Shown here: positions 17,839-25,760 of the stretch, piece after piece
Layout: the number at the start of each line of letters is the position of its first letter
How positions within the stretch are numbered: position 1 is the stretch's first letter
Assembly (NCBI GenBank): GCA_024697785.1
Contig: JAILEU010000099.1
Span: forward strand, 1 to 50,801
DNA length: 50,801 nt
From: Bacteroidaceae bacterium
Lineage (GTDB): Bacteria; Bacteroidota; Bacteroidia; Bacteroidales; Bacteroidaceae
Reading direction: 5' to 3'
Position numbers and translations under genes: made by a program
Notes under the pieces: generated by a model
The model's input: only the letters and a program-made list of their open reading frames with translations
Database searches by the model: none
Told to the model about the DNA's origin: nothing

Positions 17839-18990
17839 ATGAAACGAAAACTGTTTTCAATCATCCTGACAGGTCTGATACTGGGCAAAGGAATCGCCTT
17901 TGCCCAGTCAGACCCGTTCCCTTCGGTTAACTACCGGGCCTACATGGGAAACATGATAGTCGTGGCTAAGGTGATGGAGAACGGCGCAGAACTGGGCACT
18001 GCCGTCCTTGCGGCTTACGATGCCAATGGTGTCATCCGGGGCAAAGGTAAGCTGAAAGGAAATGGAAAGAATGTGATCTCAATGATGGTTTATGGTGATT
18101 CGTCGGGTGAAGAACTGCATTTTGCCCTCTCTACCGACGGCACGACCATCCAACAGCTGACGAAGGAAACATTCACTTACACGTACAACGGAAAGCTCGG
18201 CACTTCGAAAAATCCCCGCGTATTGGTGGTGAATGGTTTCGCTCTGTCCGATGTGGCTGACAATGCGGACGTCCTCGTGGCATACGACGGACAGACGTGT
18301 GACGTGACGCTCGGAGGGCGGACGCTCTATAAGGACGGCATGTGGAACACCCTCTGCCTGCCTTTCGACGTCACGCTTGCCGGCAGCGTCCTCGACGGAG
18401 CCGAAGCTCATGCCCTCTCATCGGCATCGGTGGAAGGCGCAACGCTTAAGCTCAACTTCACCGACGTTCTCACGAAGCTGGAAGCGGGTGTACCCTATCT
18501 GATCAAGTGGGCAAAGCCTGATGACTATGATGCCGACCCCTCTGCCTACGACCTCGTGGAGCCGACCTTCGAGAATGTTTCCGTCAAGAACGTCTCCGTA
18601 CCCTTCGACAACGGTGAATCTGGTGATGGGCACGTGCAGTTCATCGGTACCTACAGTCCCACCCATTTCAACGTCGAAACACCGAACGTCCTTGTTCTTG
18701 GATTGACGGGTAGCCTTTTCTACCCCGACGGCCAGGCTGCTACGCAGTTGCGCTCATGCCGTGCCTACTTCAAGGTCGGTAGCGAGAGCAGCGCTGCTCG
18801 TGTACTTCGTACGGAGATGTATTTCGGCGACGCGACGGCTGTCCGTCAGCCGTTAATGGACAACGAGGAATGGAACACGCCGAACGAGCCTTCTTCATGG
18901 TACGACCTCTGCGGCCGTCCGTTGCCATTCCAGCCCCTCACGCCCGGCATTTACATCTGGAAAGGAAAAAAGATTATCGTTAACCCATAA
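17839..18990 (+). CDS. Secreted partner protein of the giant operon, copy 2 (T9SS-like tail)
   Basis: Paralogue of the protein at 5566. The signal peptide is MKRKLFSIILTGLILGKGIA then FAQ. ATG 17839 is preferred over GTG 17830 because the paralogue shares this start. Residues about 30-135 carry the NMIVVAKVMENGxEL module that also occurs at the end of the giant protein, so the two neighbours share a domain. The beta-rich remainder contains CDVTLGGRTLYKDGMWNTLC and ends GIYIWKGKKIIVNP, a short T9SS-like tail. It lies 9 bases after the giant gene and 15 before the small peptide gene. A role in presenting or anchoring the giant protein is inference from linkage and its duplication with the operon. 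Confidence 0.8.
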   Translation: MKRKLFSIILTGLILGKGIAFAQSDPFPSVNYRAYMGNMIVVAKVMENGAELGTAVLAAYDANGVIRGKGKLKGNGKNVISMMVYGDSSGEELHFALSTDGTTIQQLTKETFTYTYNGKLGTSKNPRVLVVNGFALSDVADNADVLVAYDGQTCDVTLGGRTLYKDGMWNTLCLPFDVTLAGSVLDGAEAHALSSASVEGATLKLNFTDVLTKLEAGVPYLIKWAKPDDYDADPSAYDLVEPTFENVSVKNVSVPFDNGESGDGHVQFIGTYSPTHFNVETPNVLVLGLTGSLFYPDGQAATQLRSCRAYFKVGSESSAARVLRTEMYFGDATAVRQPLMDNEEWNTPNEPSSWYDLCGRPLPFQPLTPGIYIWKGKKIIVNP

Positions 18991-19005
18991 CCCCAATTTA
19001 TCACG

Positions 19006-19203
19006 ATGGAGGTAAAAACTACGAAAAAGAAAACATACGTCAGCCCGCGCTTCGAGCTCTACGATCTGCAGCCTGGGCTGGATTTCCTCGTTATCAGTGG
19101 CGTTGACGCTAATGTCGGTCTTCCCTTCACAGGCGGAGGGAACGGCTTCACCCGTTCTCCAGGCTTCAATCCTTTTAACCCCTTTAATATAGAGGAAAAG
19201 TAA
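19006..19203 (+). CDS. 65-residue KKxYVSPRFE-type small peptide, copy 2
   Basis: Near-identical partner of the peptide at 6730: the same MEVKTTKKK start, YVSPRFELYDLQPGLDFLV core, SGVDANVGLPFTGGGNGFTR segment and a SPGFNPFNPFN tail. It has no Cys, no signal peptide and no membrane segment. It is the last gene of the giant-protein operon, followed by a strong terminator, and lies directly before the radical SAM/lipoprotein cassette. Conservation in both operon copies, while the giant gene decayed in one, argues that it is a real gene. Function is not known; a modified-peptide precursor is one possibility. Confidence 0.7.
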   Translation: MEVKTTKKKTYVSPRFELYDLQPGLDFLVISGVDANVGLPFTGGGNGFTRSPGFNPFNPFNIEEK

Positions 19204-19224
19204 AAAAGGGGCTAACATCAATGT

Positions 19225-19261
19225 ATCGGCGTGTGTTTGTTTGAACACACGCCGATTTTTT
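19225..19261 (+). terminator. Rho-independent terminator
   Basis: A perfect 13-bp stem ATCGGCGTGTGTT / AACACACGCCGAT with a 6-base loop is followed by a T run. It separates the giant operon from the radical SAM cassette and is homologous to the hairpin at 6955. Confidence 0.93.
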
Positions 19262-19350
19262 ATCATCGTCAGCAGGCAAAAAAAGCATTTTCTTAGCCGT
19301 CTCTTCATCCATTGCCTTGTCTTTTTTCTGCAAGTAAGCTACGGTTTTTT

Positions 19351-19430
19351 AACGGCGCCGCTGTTTATATTAACGGCGGCCCTGTCAATATTAACGGCGG
19401 CGCCGTTAATATAAACAGCGGCGCCGTTAA
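19351..19430. repeat. Tandem palindrome array (AACGGCGCCGTT type)
   Basis: Four GC-rich palindromic units (AACGGCGCCGCTGTT, AACGGCGGCCCTGTC, AACGGCGGCGCCGTT, AACAGCGGCGCCGTT) alternate with TATAT, AATAT and AATATA spacers at about 21-bp pitch. It is in the same place relative to terminator and promoter as the array at 7233, but with twice as many units. Confidence 0.85.
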
Positions 19431-19667
19431 AAAATAAAGTCAAACGCTGAAAAACGTTCTTTGTTAATCTACATCGGAAAGAAGCAAAACGAAAAAAAGT
19501 ATGGAGAAAATCTTAATCAATCACGGTTATCCTTGTCTGAGTCCTCGCTTCTTCGTCGAAGTTATATGTAATCATCATACTTTTGTAGGGCGGAGCATAG
19601 TAAAAAGTCAAATCGAATTGTTAAAAACGGAAAAAAGTGGTTCCTTTTGTGCAGTATTTTTCGTATC

Positions 19668-19701
19668 TTTGCGTTTTAGGAATATAAAAAGGGTATATTT
19701 G
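19668..19701 (+). promoter_or_regulatory. Promoter of the radical SAM/lipoprotein cassette
   Basis: TATATTTG (19694-19701) aligns with TATCTTTG of the giant-operon promoter; TTTG at 19668-19671 lies 22 bases upstream. A second TATCTTTG at 19664-19671 may be an additional -7 element. The leader to the ATG at 19727 is short. Confidence 0.7.
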
Positions 19702-19726
19702 CAACCGCTAACAGAAGAAAAGAGTT

Positions 19727-20248
19727 ATGAAACCAGAAAAGAAAACCCTCCTTGCGCGCCTCTGCGCCGCTGTGCTGGCGCTGCTGGGCTTTGCCTCGTG
19801 CGAACGTATTTGGGATGCACGCACTGAGTACGGTGTGCCATCAGTGGATTTCAAGGTCAAGGGTACTGTCACGGATGAAGCCTCCAGCCCTCTCGAAGGC
19901 ATCCGCGTGATTGTCCGCAGGGAGTTTGACAACTGGCCTTCGCCGAAACAGAGCTATGTGGACGACCTCGGCAGATATCACGAGTATGGCGGCGACGACA
20001 CGCTTTACACCGATGCCCGGGGAAAGTACGAGAGCCGTGTGCTCGAATCCGTCAGCGTGGGCGGCCAGAAAGTCTATTTCGATGATGTCGATAGCAAGGC
20101 CCACGCCGGAGTCTTTGAGTCAGACTCTGTGCTGATAAAAGACGCGCCCAAAGAGGCGTTTAATCAGGGCGATGGTCATTGGTACCAGGGAGGCTACGCA
20201 TACACCGTCGATGTCAAGCTAAAGAAAAAGGAGAACCAGGGAGAATGA
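19727..20248 (+). CDS. Radical SAM-associated lipoprotein with transthyretin-like domain
   Basis: 173-residue lipoprotein. The N-terminus is basic, then ARLCAAVLALLGFASC; the ALLGFxSC lipobox is shared with the two small lipoproteins nearby. Just after the lipid Cys comes EYGVPSVDFKVKG, a Y-G-V-P motif. The mature part looks like a carboxypeptidase-regulatory/transthyretin-like beta sandwich (GTVTDEASSPLEGIRV, then TDARGKYES). In Bacteroidetes such lipoproteins occur next to a dedicated radical SAM enzyme (named 'rSAM/lipoprotein system' in protein family collections, from memory). Function unknown; the envelope location follows from the lipobox. Its TGA overlaps the next ATG by four bases (ATGA), implying translational coupling. 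Confidence 0.82.
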   Translation: MKPEKKTLLARLCAAVLALLGFASCERIWDARTEYGVPSVDFKVKGTVTDEASSPLEGIRVIVRREFDNWPSPKQSYVDDLGRYHEYGGDDTLYTDARGKYESRVLESVSVGGQKVYFDDVDSKAHAGVFESDSVLIKDAPKEAFNQGDGHWYQGGYAYTVDVKLKKKENQGE

Positions 20249-20424
20249 TGAGAAAGCCGTTTATAGCCACGTTGTTGCTGGCGCTGATTGCCCTGCTGGG
20301 CTTTTCGTCCTGCACGAAGCCCGAGGAACTTGCCGACGAGGGCAAACTGGAGCGCAACGATTCCATCGGCGACATCCGCCTGATGTACGGCGTCGCCCCT
20401 CGTAACTACATCCCCGGCCGTTAA
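20245..20424 (+). CDS. Small lipoprotein of the radical SAM system (59 residues)
   Basis: The ORF opens upstream, but ATG 20245 overlaps the previous stop as ATGA and gives a perfect lipoprotein signal: MMRKPFIATLLLALIALLG then FSSC. The mature peptide is only about 37 residues, acidic in the middle, and ends RLMYGVAPRNYIPGR. That C-terminus matches RVLYSVPPRSYQWGR of the lipoprotein at 21850, so the end, not the middle, is conserved. I infer that the Tyr/Pro/Arg tail is either what the radical SAM enzyme modifies or what a partner recognises. No enzyme domain is present. Confidence 0.8.
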   Translation: MMRKPFIATLLLALIALLGFSSCTKPEELADEGKLERNDSIGDIRLMYGVAPRNYIPGR

Positions 20425-20441
20425 AATGAAGAGTTCATGAT

Positions 20442-20529
20442 AGCCTCCCCCTGACCCCTCCTAATGGAAGAGAGACTAATTACCTTCGCTCGCGCTCCCT
20501 TCCCTTTAGGGAGGGGTTGGGGGTAGGCT
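20442..20529. repeat. Inverted-repeat element between lipoprotein and radical SAM genes
   Basis: 20-base arms (20442-20461 and 20510-20529; AGCCTCCCCCTGACCCCTCC against GGAGGGGTTGGGGGTAGGCT) enclose about 48 bases including CTCGCGCTCCCTTCCCTTTAG. It has a miniature-element or REP-like appearance. CCTAATTCCTAATTCCTAAT repeats follow at 20535-20558. The element lies inside the presumed operon and could fold in the transcript. Confidence 0.75.
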
Positions 20530-20576
20530 TCTCTCCTAATTCCTAATTCCTAATTTTTTAATTTTTAAAAATCCCC

Positions 20577-21653
20577 ATGTCCCTTTCCCTTCGCCGTCGC
20601 ATTGCCTTGGAGGCCGCTCACAAGCTGGAGAACGACCTCATTCGCCAGCACCCCCTGCGGCAGCTCTTCTGGGAGTGTACGCTGCGCTGTAACCTCCATT
20701 GCCAACATTGTGGTAGCGACTGTAAGGTGCAGGCTCTGCAGCCCGACATGCCGAAGGAGGACTTCCTGCGTGTGCTGGACCAGGTGGCTCAGCGCACCGA
20801 CCCCCACAAAGTGTTCGTCATTGTCACCGGGGGCGAGCCGCTGATGCGCAGCGACCTGGAGGAGTGCGGACGTGCCATCTACGACAAAGGCTTTCCCTGG
20901 GGCATGGTCACCAATGGGCTGGCGCTGACTCCTCAACGATTTCAACGTCTCATGCGCAGCGGGTTGCACAGCGCTACCGTCAGCCTCGACGGCTTCGAGG
21001 ACGGCCACAACTGGATGCGCGGCAATGAGCACAGCTTCGAGCATGCCGTCAGCGCCATACGCATGATGATTGCCGAGAGGGATTTCCTCTTCGATGTCGT
21101 CACCTGCGTCAACAAACGCAACATCTGCCGCCTCTCTGAACTACGCGACTACCTGGTCGGCCTCGGTCTGCGCCACTGGCGCCTGTTCACCGTCTTCCCC
21201 GCAGGGCGTGCCGCAGGCAATCCTGAACTCCAACTCAGTCCCGAAGAGTTCCACACGGTGATGGACTTCATCCGTACCACACGCAAGGAGAAGATTATCG
21301 ACGTCAGCTACGGCTGCGAAGGCTTTCTTGGCAACTACGAGGGCGATGTGCGCGACCATTTCTTCACCTGTCAGGCGGGCGTCACCGTAGGCTCTGTGCT
21401 TGTAGACGGCAGCATCTCGGCCTGCGCCAGCATCCGCGCCGACTACCATCAGGGCAATATCTACCGCGATAACTTCATGGACGTCTGGGAACAGCGCTTC
21501 GCCCCTTATCGTAACCGAGAGTGGATGCGTACGGGCGAATGTGCCGACTGCAAGTTTTTCCGTTACTGCCGTGGCGGCGGAATGCACCTGCGTGATGCTG
21601 ACGGCAAGCAGATGTTCTGCCACTACAACCGGTTCAATTTAGCTCATAGCTAA
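20577..21653 (+). CDS. Radical SAM enzyme of the rSAM/lipoprotein system (SPASM-like)
   Basis: 358 residues. CNLHCQHC supplies the CX3CX2C motif (Cys38, Cys42, Cys45) that binds the [4Fe-4S] cluster cleaving S-adenosylmethionine. FVIVTGGEPLMR is the SAM-binding GGE motif, and the barrel continues with TVSLDG and FTVFPAGRA. The C-terminal part has the Cys pattern of a SPASM-type auxiliary-cluster domain (TCQAG...ISACAS, then CADCKFFRYCRGG). Such enzymes usually modify peptides or proteins. The neighbours are three lipoproteins sharing a Y-(G/S)-V motif, the obvious candidate substrates; this is inference. The family matches the enzyme described in collections as 'radical SAM enzyme, rSAM/lipoprotein system', whose reaction is unknown as far as I know. 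The start follows a weak ribosome site. Confidence 0.92.
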   Translation: MSLSLRRRIALEAAHKLENDLIRQHPLRQLFWECTLRCNLHCQHCGSDCKVQALQPDMPKEDFLRVLDQVAQRTDPHKVFVIVTGGEPLMRSDLEECGRAIYDKGFPWGMVTNGLALTPQRFQRLMRSGLHSATVSLDGFEDGHNWMRGNEHSFEHAVSAIRMMIAERDFLFDVVTCVNKRNICRLSELRDYLVGLGLRHWRLFTVFPAGRAAGNPELQLSPEEFHTVMDFIRTTRKEKIIDVSYGCEGFLGNYEGDVRDHFFTCQAGVTVGSVLVDGSISACASIRADYHQGNIYRDNFMDVWEQRFAPYRNREWMRTGECADCKFFRYCRGGGMHLRDADGKQMFCHYNRFNLAHS

Positions 21654-21693
21654 GAGTTCGTCGTTGGATTTCATCCTTCGTTTTTTCGCCATG

Positions 21694-21776
21694 CCAAAGC
21701 TCAAACAAGTTTGGCTTTGGTCATTTGACTTCGTCTTATCTTGTCGCGACTCTGCAAAAAGAGCAAGCTCTTTTGC
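21694..21776 (+). other. Two hairpins between radical SAM gene and third lipoprotein
   Basis: The first is CCAAAGC-T-CAAAC / GTTTG-GCTTTGG (21694-21720), 12 paired bases with a bulged T and a 2-base loop. The second is GCAAAAAGAGC / GCTCTTTTGC (21754-21776). No T run directly follows, so processing or attenuation is as likely as termination. The 196-base gap holds no gene. Confidence 0.55.
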
Positions 21777-21849
21777 TCTCGCTGCTCCAAGATTTGGCTT
21801 AACAAAAACGTTCATAGTTAGTTTAGATTAAGAGCTTAGAGATACAATC

Positions 21850-22086
21850 ATGAAGAAAAGCCACTTTTTTCGTTTGCTGATGGCTGCGCTAATGGCCTTG
21901 ATGGGTTTTTCGTCGTGCAGCAGGGTGTTCTATGGCAAGCGCGAGAAGCCGGCTAAGGACGATGCGTCCGAGCCGCCCAAAAAAGAACATCCCGACCTCA
22001 AGGTCGTCCCTACACTTCCTCCCGACGGGCGCGCCATTCGTGTGCTTTACAGCGTGCCTCCCCGCAGTTACCAGTGGGGAAGATGA
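21850..22086 (+). CDS. Small lipoprotein of the radical SAM system (78 residues)
   Basis: The signal is MKKSHFFRLLMAALMALMG then FSSC, the same LxGFSSC lipobox as its two relatives. The mature region is Lys/Pro/Glu-rich and probably disordered (REKPAKDDASEPPKKEHP). The C-terminus is RVLYSVPPRSYQWGR, parallel to RLMYGVAPRNYIPGR in the 59-residue lipoprotein before the radical SAM gene. It lacks any folded domain, so the conserved tail on a flexible lipid-anchored linker is the distinguishing feature. It may be transcribed with the radical SAM gene or from its own start. The function is unknown. Confidence 0.8.
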   Translation: MKKSHFFRLLMAALMALMGFSSCSRVFYGKREKPAKDDASEPPKKEHPDLKVVPTLPPDGRAIRVLYSVPPRSYQWGR

Positions 22087-22133
22087 GGGGGGCTCGTTTA
22101 ATGACTAGCGCTTAACGAGGCTGGCGCGATAAA

Positions 22134-22172
22134 AACTGAAGGATGAAAAACATTGTTTTTCATCCTTCAGTT
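22134..22172. terminator. Bidirectional terminator between convergent genes
   Basis: A perfect 39-base palindrome (19-bp stem AACTGAAGGATGAAAAACA with a single central base) lies between the lipoprotein gene and the convergent GH5 gene. The A/T content on both flanks suits termination in either direction. A second weaker hairpin CTCGTTTAA / TTAACGAG precedes it near 22093-22120. Confidence 0.88.
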
Positions 22173-22195
22173 AATGAATCATTGTTCCGCGTTTA

Positions 22196-23767
22196 CTATC
22201 GCGGGGCGCTGTTGTAAACAGATTCGAGGGTATAGGCAGGGTCGTTCGATGTGGCGGCACGGATCATGGTCTGCACGAGGGGTTCCATGCCGGTGTGGTA
22301 GGAGCCGTCGTTGTGGTTGAAGTAACCGTGGTGTTCGTTGCCGCCGCCGGTGACGTTGTTGTCCCAGATGATGACAGGCATGTTGTAGGTGTAAGCTGCG
22401 CGGCAGACGTACTCCAGATAGTAGTTGCGGAAGAGGTTCGAGCGCTCGGTGGTGTGCATGACGCAGCCGTACTCGCCGATATAGACGGGGATGCCCCGGG
22501 CAATGAACCTGTCGTGCAGGCGCTGGAAGGTCCGGGCGACGTGTTCTTCGTTGCTGCCTGCCTGGAAGGTGCCGGGTGCGGCGGTGTGGCCCCACTCGGA
22601 CTTGCCGCTGGCGTCCGCTGGCGTCAGGGTGAAGTTACTGGGGTCGTAGAAGTGCACGCTGACCATGACACGTCCTGCGGCATCGGTGGGCAGCACGAAG
22701 CTGTCCTCGACCGCGAAGGCGGGGCTGGAGGCGTAGGCGGGGACGCCGATCCAGCGTGTGGCGTTGCCGCCTCCCGTGGCGCGGATGACATCGACGATGA
22801 GCTGGTTCCATTCGTTGATGGTCTGGTACTGACGGCCTCCGTCACGGAGGTTGTCGCCCCAGCCCCAGCCGCCGTCCTGAACCTCGTTGAACGTCTCGAA
22901 GAAGAGGAAGTCGCCTTTGTCCTTGAAGGCTTCGGCAATCTGTGTCCAGGTGGCTGTGAGGCGCTCCTTGATGGCGTCGTTCACAAGGTTGTTGTTGGCG
23001 GCATCCTTGATGGTGAGCCAGTATTCGTCGTGGTGCATATTGAGGATGACGTTGAGTCCTGCTGCCTCGGCCCACTCGACGTTCTGTAGCACCTCGGCCA
23101 TGTAGTCGGCCTCGATGGTCCATGAGGGCGAAGCCGCCTGGTAGTTGCCCCAGGTGACGCCGATGCGGACGGTGTTGGCTCCGGCACGGCGGAGGTTGGT
23201 GTAGAGAGACTGCGTGGGGCGGGCATTGTCCCAGTAGCCCCACTGGGGGTGACGGCCGTCCTCGTCGGAGCTGGTGTCGAAATGGTTTCCGAGGTTCCAT
23301 CCCCAGCCGAGTCGCCGTGCAAGGGCTGTGGCGTCGTTGTCGGTGGGGACAGCGGCCGCGCGGGTGGTGAAGCTCACGGTGTAGGCCGGGGCGGGAATGG
23401 AGGCATCGGTTTTGCTGACGACTGCCCCTTCGGGAATGACGAGGGTGTAGGCCTGACCCTCCTCGAGAGTGGGCAGGGTGATGACGACGTCCATGGCCGT
23501 GGTGGTGCTGGAGGCGGCGCTGCATTTAGTGCCGTTAAGGGTGATACTGGCCGATGGGCTGACAGCGACAACGTTGTTGTAGGAGAGCGTCGCTTCAGTA
23601 AGCTCGGCCGCTACGTATTCGGCACCATCGACAATGCTGCACGAGCGCACGCTGATGGAGATGGCAGGCGTGGGGTCGTCGGGGGTGTCGCCCGACGAGC
23701 AGGAGACGAGGGATAATAATAATGAAAAATGAAAAATGAAGAATGAAAAATAAAATGTCCTTTTCAT
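22196..23767 (-). CDS. GH5 endo-glucanase-type lipoprotein of the PUL
   Basis: 523 residues; endo-acting beta-glycanase of family GH5, probably subfamily 4-like (cellulase, mixed-linkage glucanase or xyloglucanase). The opening GWGWNLGNHFD and NTVRIGVTW strands are typical. The acid/base is Glu295 in ETFNEVQ and the nucleophile is Glu432 in VYIGEYGC. Residues about 35-140 form a Big_5-type Ig domain (VIPEGAVVSK). The signal MKRTFYFSFFIFHFSLLLSL ending LVSC is a lipobox, so the enzyme is likely on the outer membrane surface where it cuts long chains for SusCD import. Its hydrophobic core is encoded by an AATGAAAA-type tandem repeat. It is the last gene of the minus-strand PUL. Confidence 0.92.
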   Translation of the reverse strand: MKRTFYFSFFIFHFSLLLSLVSCSSGDTPDDPTPAISISVRSCSIVDGAEYVAAELTEATLSYNNVVAVSPSASITLNGTKCSAASSTTTAMDVVITLPTLEEGQAYTLVIPEGAVVSKTDASIPAPAYTVSFTTRAAAVPTDNDATALARRLGWGWNLGNHFDTSSDEDGRHPQWGYWDNARPTQSLYTNLRRAGANTVRIGVTWGNYQAASPSWTIEADYMAEVLQNVEWAEAAGLNVILNMHHDEYWLTIKDAANNNLVNDAIKERLTATWTQIAEAFKDKGDFLFFETFNEVQDGGWGWGDNLRDGGRQYQTINEWNQLIVDVIRATGGGNATRWIGVPAYASSPAFAVEDSFVLPTDAAGRVMVSVHFYDPSNFTLTPADASGKSEWGHTAAPGTFQAGSNEEHVARTFQRLHDRFIARGIPVYIGEYGCVMHTTERSNLFRNYYLEYVCRAAYTYNMPVIIWDNNVTGGGNEHHGYFNHNDGSYHTGMEPLVQTMIRAATSNDPAYTLESVYNSAPR

Positions 23768-23778
23768 CGTCTTCTTGA

Positions 23779-23860
23779 AGTTTTGAGTGATTAGTGAACA
23801 GTGAATAGTGATTAGTCACTCAAAACTAATCACTATTCACTTTCCATTTCGGAATTAGGA
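23779..23860. repeat. TAGTGATTAG-type inverted repeat between PUL genes
   Basis: AGTTTTGAGTGA (23779-23790) and its exact complement TCACTCAAAACT (23816-23827) bracket AGTGAATAGTGATTAG repeats; further AATCACTATTCACT copies follow. In the mRNA this would be a strong hairpin between the glycan-binding protein and GH5 genes, and could set their relative expression. Confidence 0.75.
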
Positions 23861-23863
23861 ACT

Positions 23864-25711
23864 TTATTCAATCGTGACTTTTGTGCAGATGACATTGTCG
23901 CCGTTGAGGATGAACGAGCCTCCCCATCCGCCAGCGGTGGTGATGGCTGCGTAGATGTCGGCTGTCACCTTGAACTCGAGAGCTCCGTTGTGTTCATCGA
24001 GGTTCCAATTGTCTTGGTTGAAGTCGCAGTCGGCAAACGTGGGTCCCCAGTGTCCGTCAACAATCTGGCAGTTCCAGTTCTGTTCGGTGGGGGTGATATA
24101 GACGCGGATGATGGAGCCCACCTTGAGTCCTGCTTCGAGCAGCTCTGCACCGCCGTCGCTGAGGATATAAGGCTGATTGCCCCAGTCGTCGGCCACAGCC
24201 TGGCCTTGCCATACCACGATTTCGGAAGCGGGAATGGCAATCTTGGTGAGGGTGTAGTTGTCGCCTGTGACGACGAGGCCGTTACCGGCGATGATGTCGT
24301 CGAGCACCTCCTGTGTGAAGACGACGCTGAGCACGCCAGCATCCTCTTCGAGGTCATACTGTCCGGGGATAGGTGCGGGCAGGTTGCCCCAGTTTTCGCC
24401 GTGTCGCAGACTGATGCAGCCCCACTGCCCCGGGTTGTTCTTCTTGTAGTAGAACATCAGCTTGGTGCCTGCCGGAATGGTTGTCCAGTCGAAGCCGCCC
24501 CACGCGAGGTCTTGATTACCGTTCCAGCTGGAGCAGACGAACTCGCCGCTCCAGATGGCCTGCTCGGGTGCATCGCTGTACATGGCAATCTTGTCGGACT
24601 CGATGCTCCAGTTGTCGTGTTGCACGAGGACGACCCTGCCGTCGCCCATGCCCTCGGGAACGGCGAAGCGGATTTGTGCGGGGCTCTGCTCGAACTGGCC
24701 CTTCTGCAGGGGCTCGGCAATGGCGGGGAGCTGCAGACGGACGATGCGGTCGAGTTTGTCGCCGATGATGGTTATCATCTGTCCCACCTTGACGTCCTTG
24801 ACGGGGTCGGTACTGCTGACGGATGCCAGGGGCACGGTTATCTCGACGGAGGTGGTGAGGCCGGAGGCGGAGGTGAGCGTGACAGTGCCAGAGACGGTGT
24901 TAGTGGGGACGGCAACGCTGATGGAGGAGCCGTCGGGAGCCGTAGTGAAGGGCACGTCGGGGACGGCGGGGAAGTCGATGGTGGTGACGAGGTCGAGGTT
25001 CTCGCCGGTGATGGTGACGGTCTCGCCGAACTCGGGCGTGGCGTTGGAGATGCCGGTGGCCTTGGCCGCATCCACCTCGAGGGTGGCGATGGTTGTAGCC
25101 TCGGCGCCCTCCGAGCCGTCGCTGTAGGCTACGGCGCCGGCCTTGGCCTCCATGGGAACGCGCACCTGAATCTCCTTACGGGTGTTCTTGACGAAGCTTT
25201 CGGCAGGGACGGCCACATGGTCGAAGAAGACCACCTCGCCGATGTTCCACACGAACTCGCCGCTGATGGTGACGATGTCGCCCGGGTGTACGGGGTTGGG
25301 GGCGATGGACGTGACGCTGATCTCCTCGGCGAAGGTGATGGAGGATGTCGAGGTGAGGGTGTCGCCGGCCGAAGTGACGATGCGCAGCTTACCCGGCACG
25401 CTCTGGTCGGGGATGGTGACGGTCATCTCTTCGGCGCTCTCGACGGTGAAGTCGGCAGCCACGAAGGTGGTGGCGGGGGTGAGCTTCTGGTTGCCCTGGG
25501 GGAAGAGCACCTCGCGGACGTCGTTCAGACGGGTGCCGGTGACGCGCATAGTGGCGCCACGGGTGACGGGCATGGGGCCGAAGGCGAGGAGGCTGACGCC
25601 GTCCTTGTTATATTGGTTGGTGTCGAGGACCTCCTGGTTACAGCTGCTCAGCCCTGCGGAGAGAGTCAGCGCAGCCATGGCCCAAACGGATATCTTACGA
25701 ATCTTTTTCAT
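23864..25711 (-). CDS. Multi-IPT/TIG surface glycan-binding lipoprotein
   Basis: About 615 residues. The start MKKIRKISVW (25711) or MNMKK (25717) leads into a signal ending LSAGLSSC, an SPII lipobox. Several IPT/TIG Ig-like domains follow (about 35-330), recognisable by repeated VTSIAPNPVHPGDIVTISG-like openings. The C-terminal about 240 residues form Trp-rich beta sandwiches (WSGEFVCSSW, VVWQGQAVADDWGNQ) suited to carbohydrate binding. Position after SusD and the other glycan-binding protein identifies it as a PUL surface binding protein that holds polysaccharide near SusCD. The ligand cannot be read from sequence. The 49-base gap to the gene upstream contains CAATTGTCAG/TTATCAATTA repeats. 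Confidence 0.82.
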   Translation of the reverse strand: MKKIRKISVWAMAALTLSAGLSSCNQEVLDTNQYNKDGVSLLAFGPMPVTRGATMRVTGTRLNDVREVLFPQGNQKLTPATTFVAADFTVESAEEMTVTIPDQSVPGKLRIVTSAGDTLTSTSSITFAEEISVTSIAPNPVHPGDIVTISGEFVWNIGEVVFFDHVAVPAESFVKNTRKEIQVRVPMEAKAGAVAYSDGSEGAEATTIATLEVDAAKATGISNATPEFGETVTITGENLDLVTTIDFPAVPDVPFTTAPDGSSISVAVPTNTVSGTVTLTSASGLTTSVEITVPLASVSSTDPVKDVKVGQMITIIGDKLDRIVRLQLPAIAEPLQKGQFEQSPAQIRFAVPEGMGDGRVVLVQHDNWSIESDKIAMYSDAPEQAIWSGEFVCSSWNGNQDLAWGGFDWTTIPAGTKLMFYYKKNNPGQWGCISLRHGENWGNLPAPIPGQYDLEEDAGVLSVVFTQEVLDDIIAGNGLVVTGDNYTLTKIAIPASEIVVWQGQAVADDWGNQPYILSDGGAELLEAGLKVGSIIRVYITPTEQNWNCQIVDGHWGPTFADCDFNQDNWNLDEHNGALEFKVTADIYAAITTAGGWGGSFILNGDNVICTKVTIE

Positions 25712-25760
25712 ATTCATAACTATCAATTGTCAGTTGTTGATTATCAATTATCCATTATTA

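Noticed and set aside
19351-19430. CRISPR array.
   Set aside because: Spacers are only about 5 bases of AT-rich DNA and the units are themselves palindromic and variable; no cas genes are nearby.
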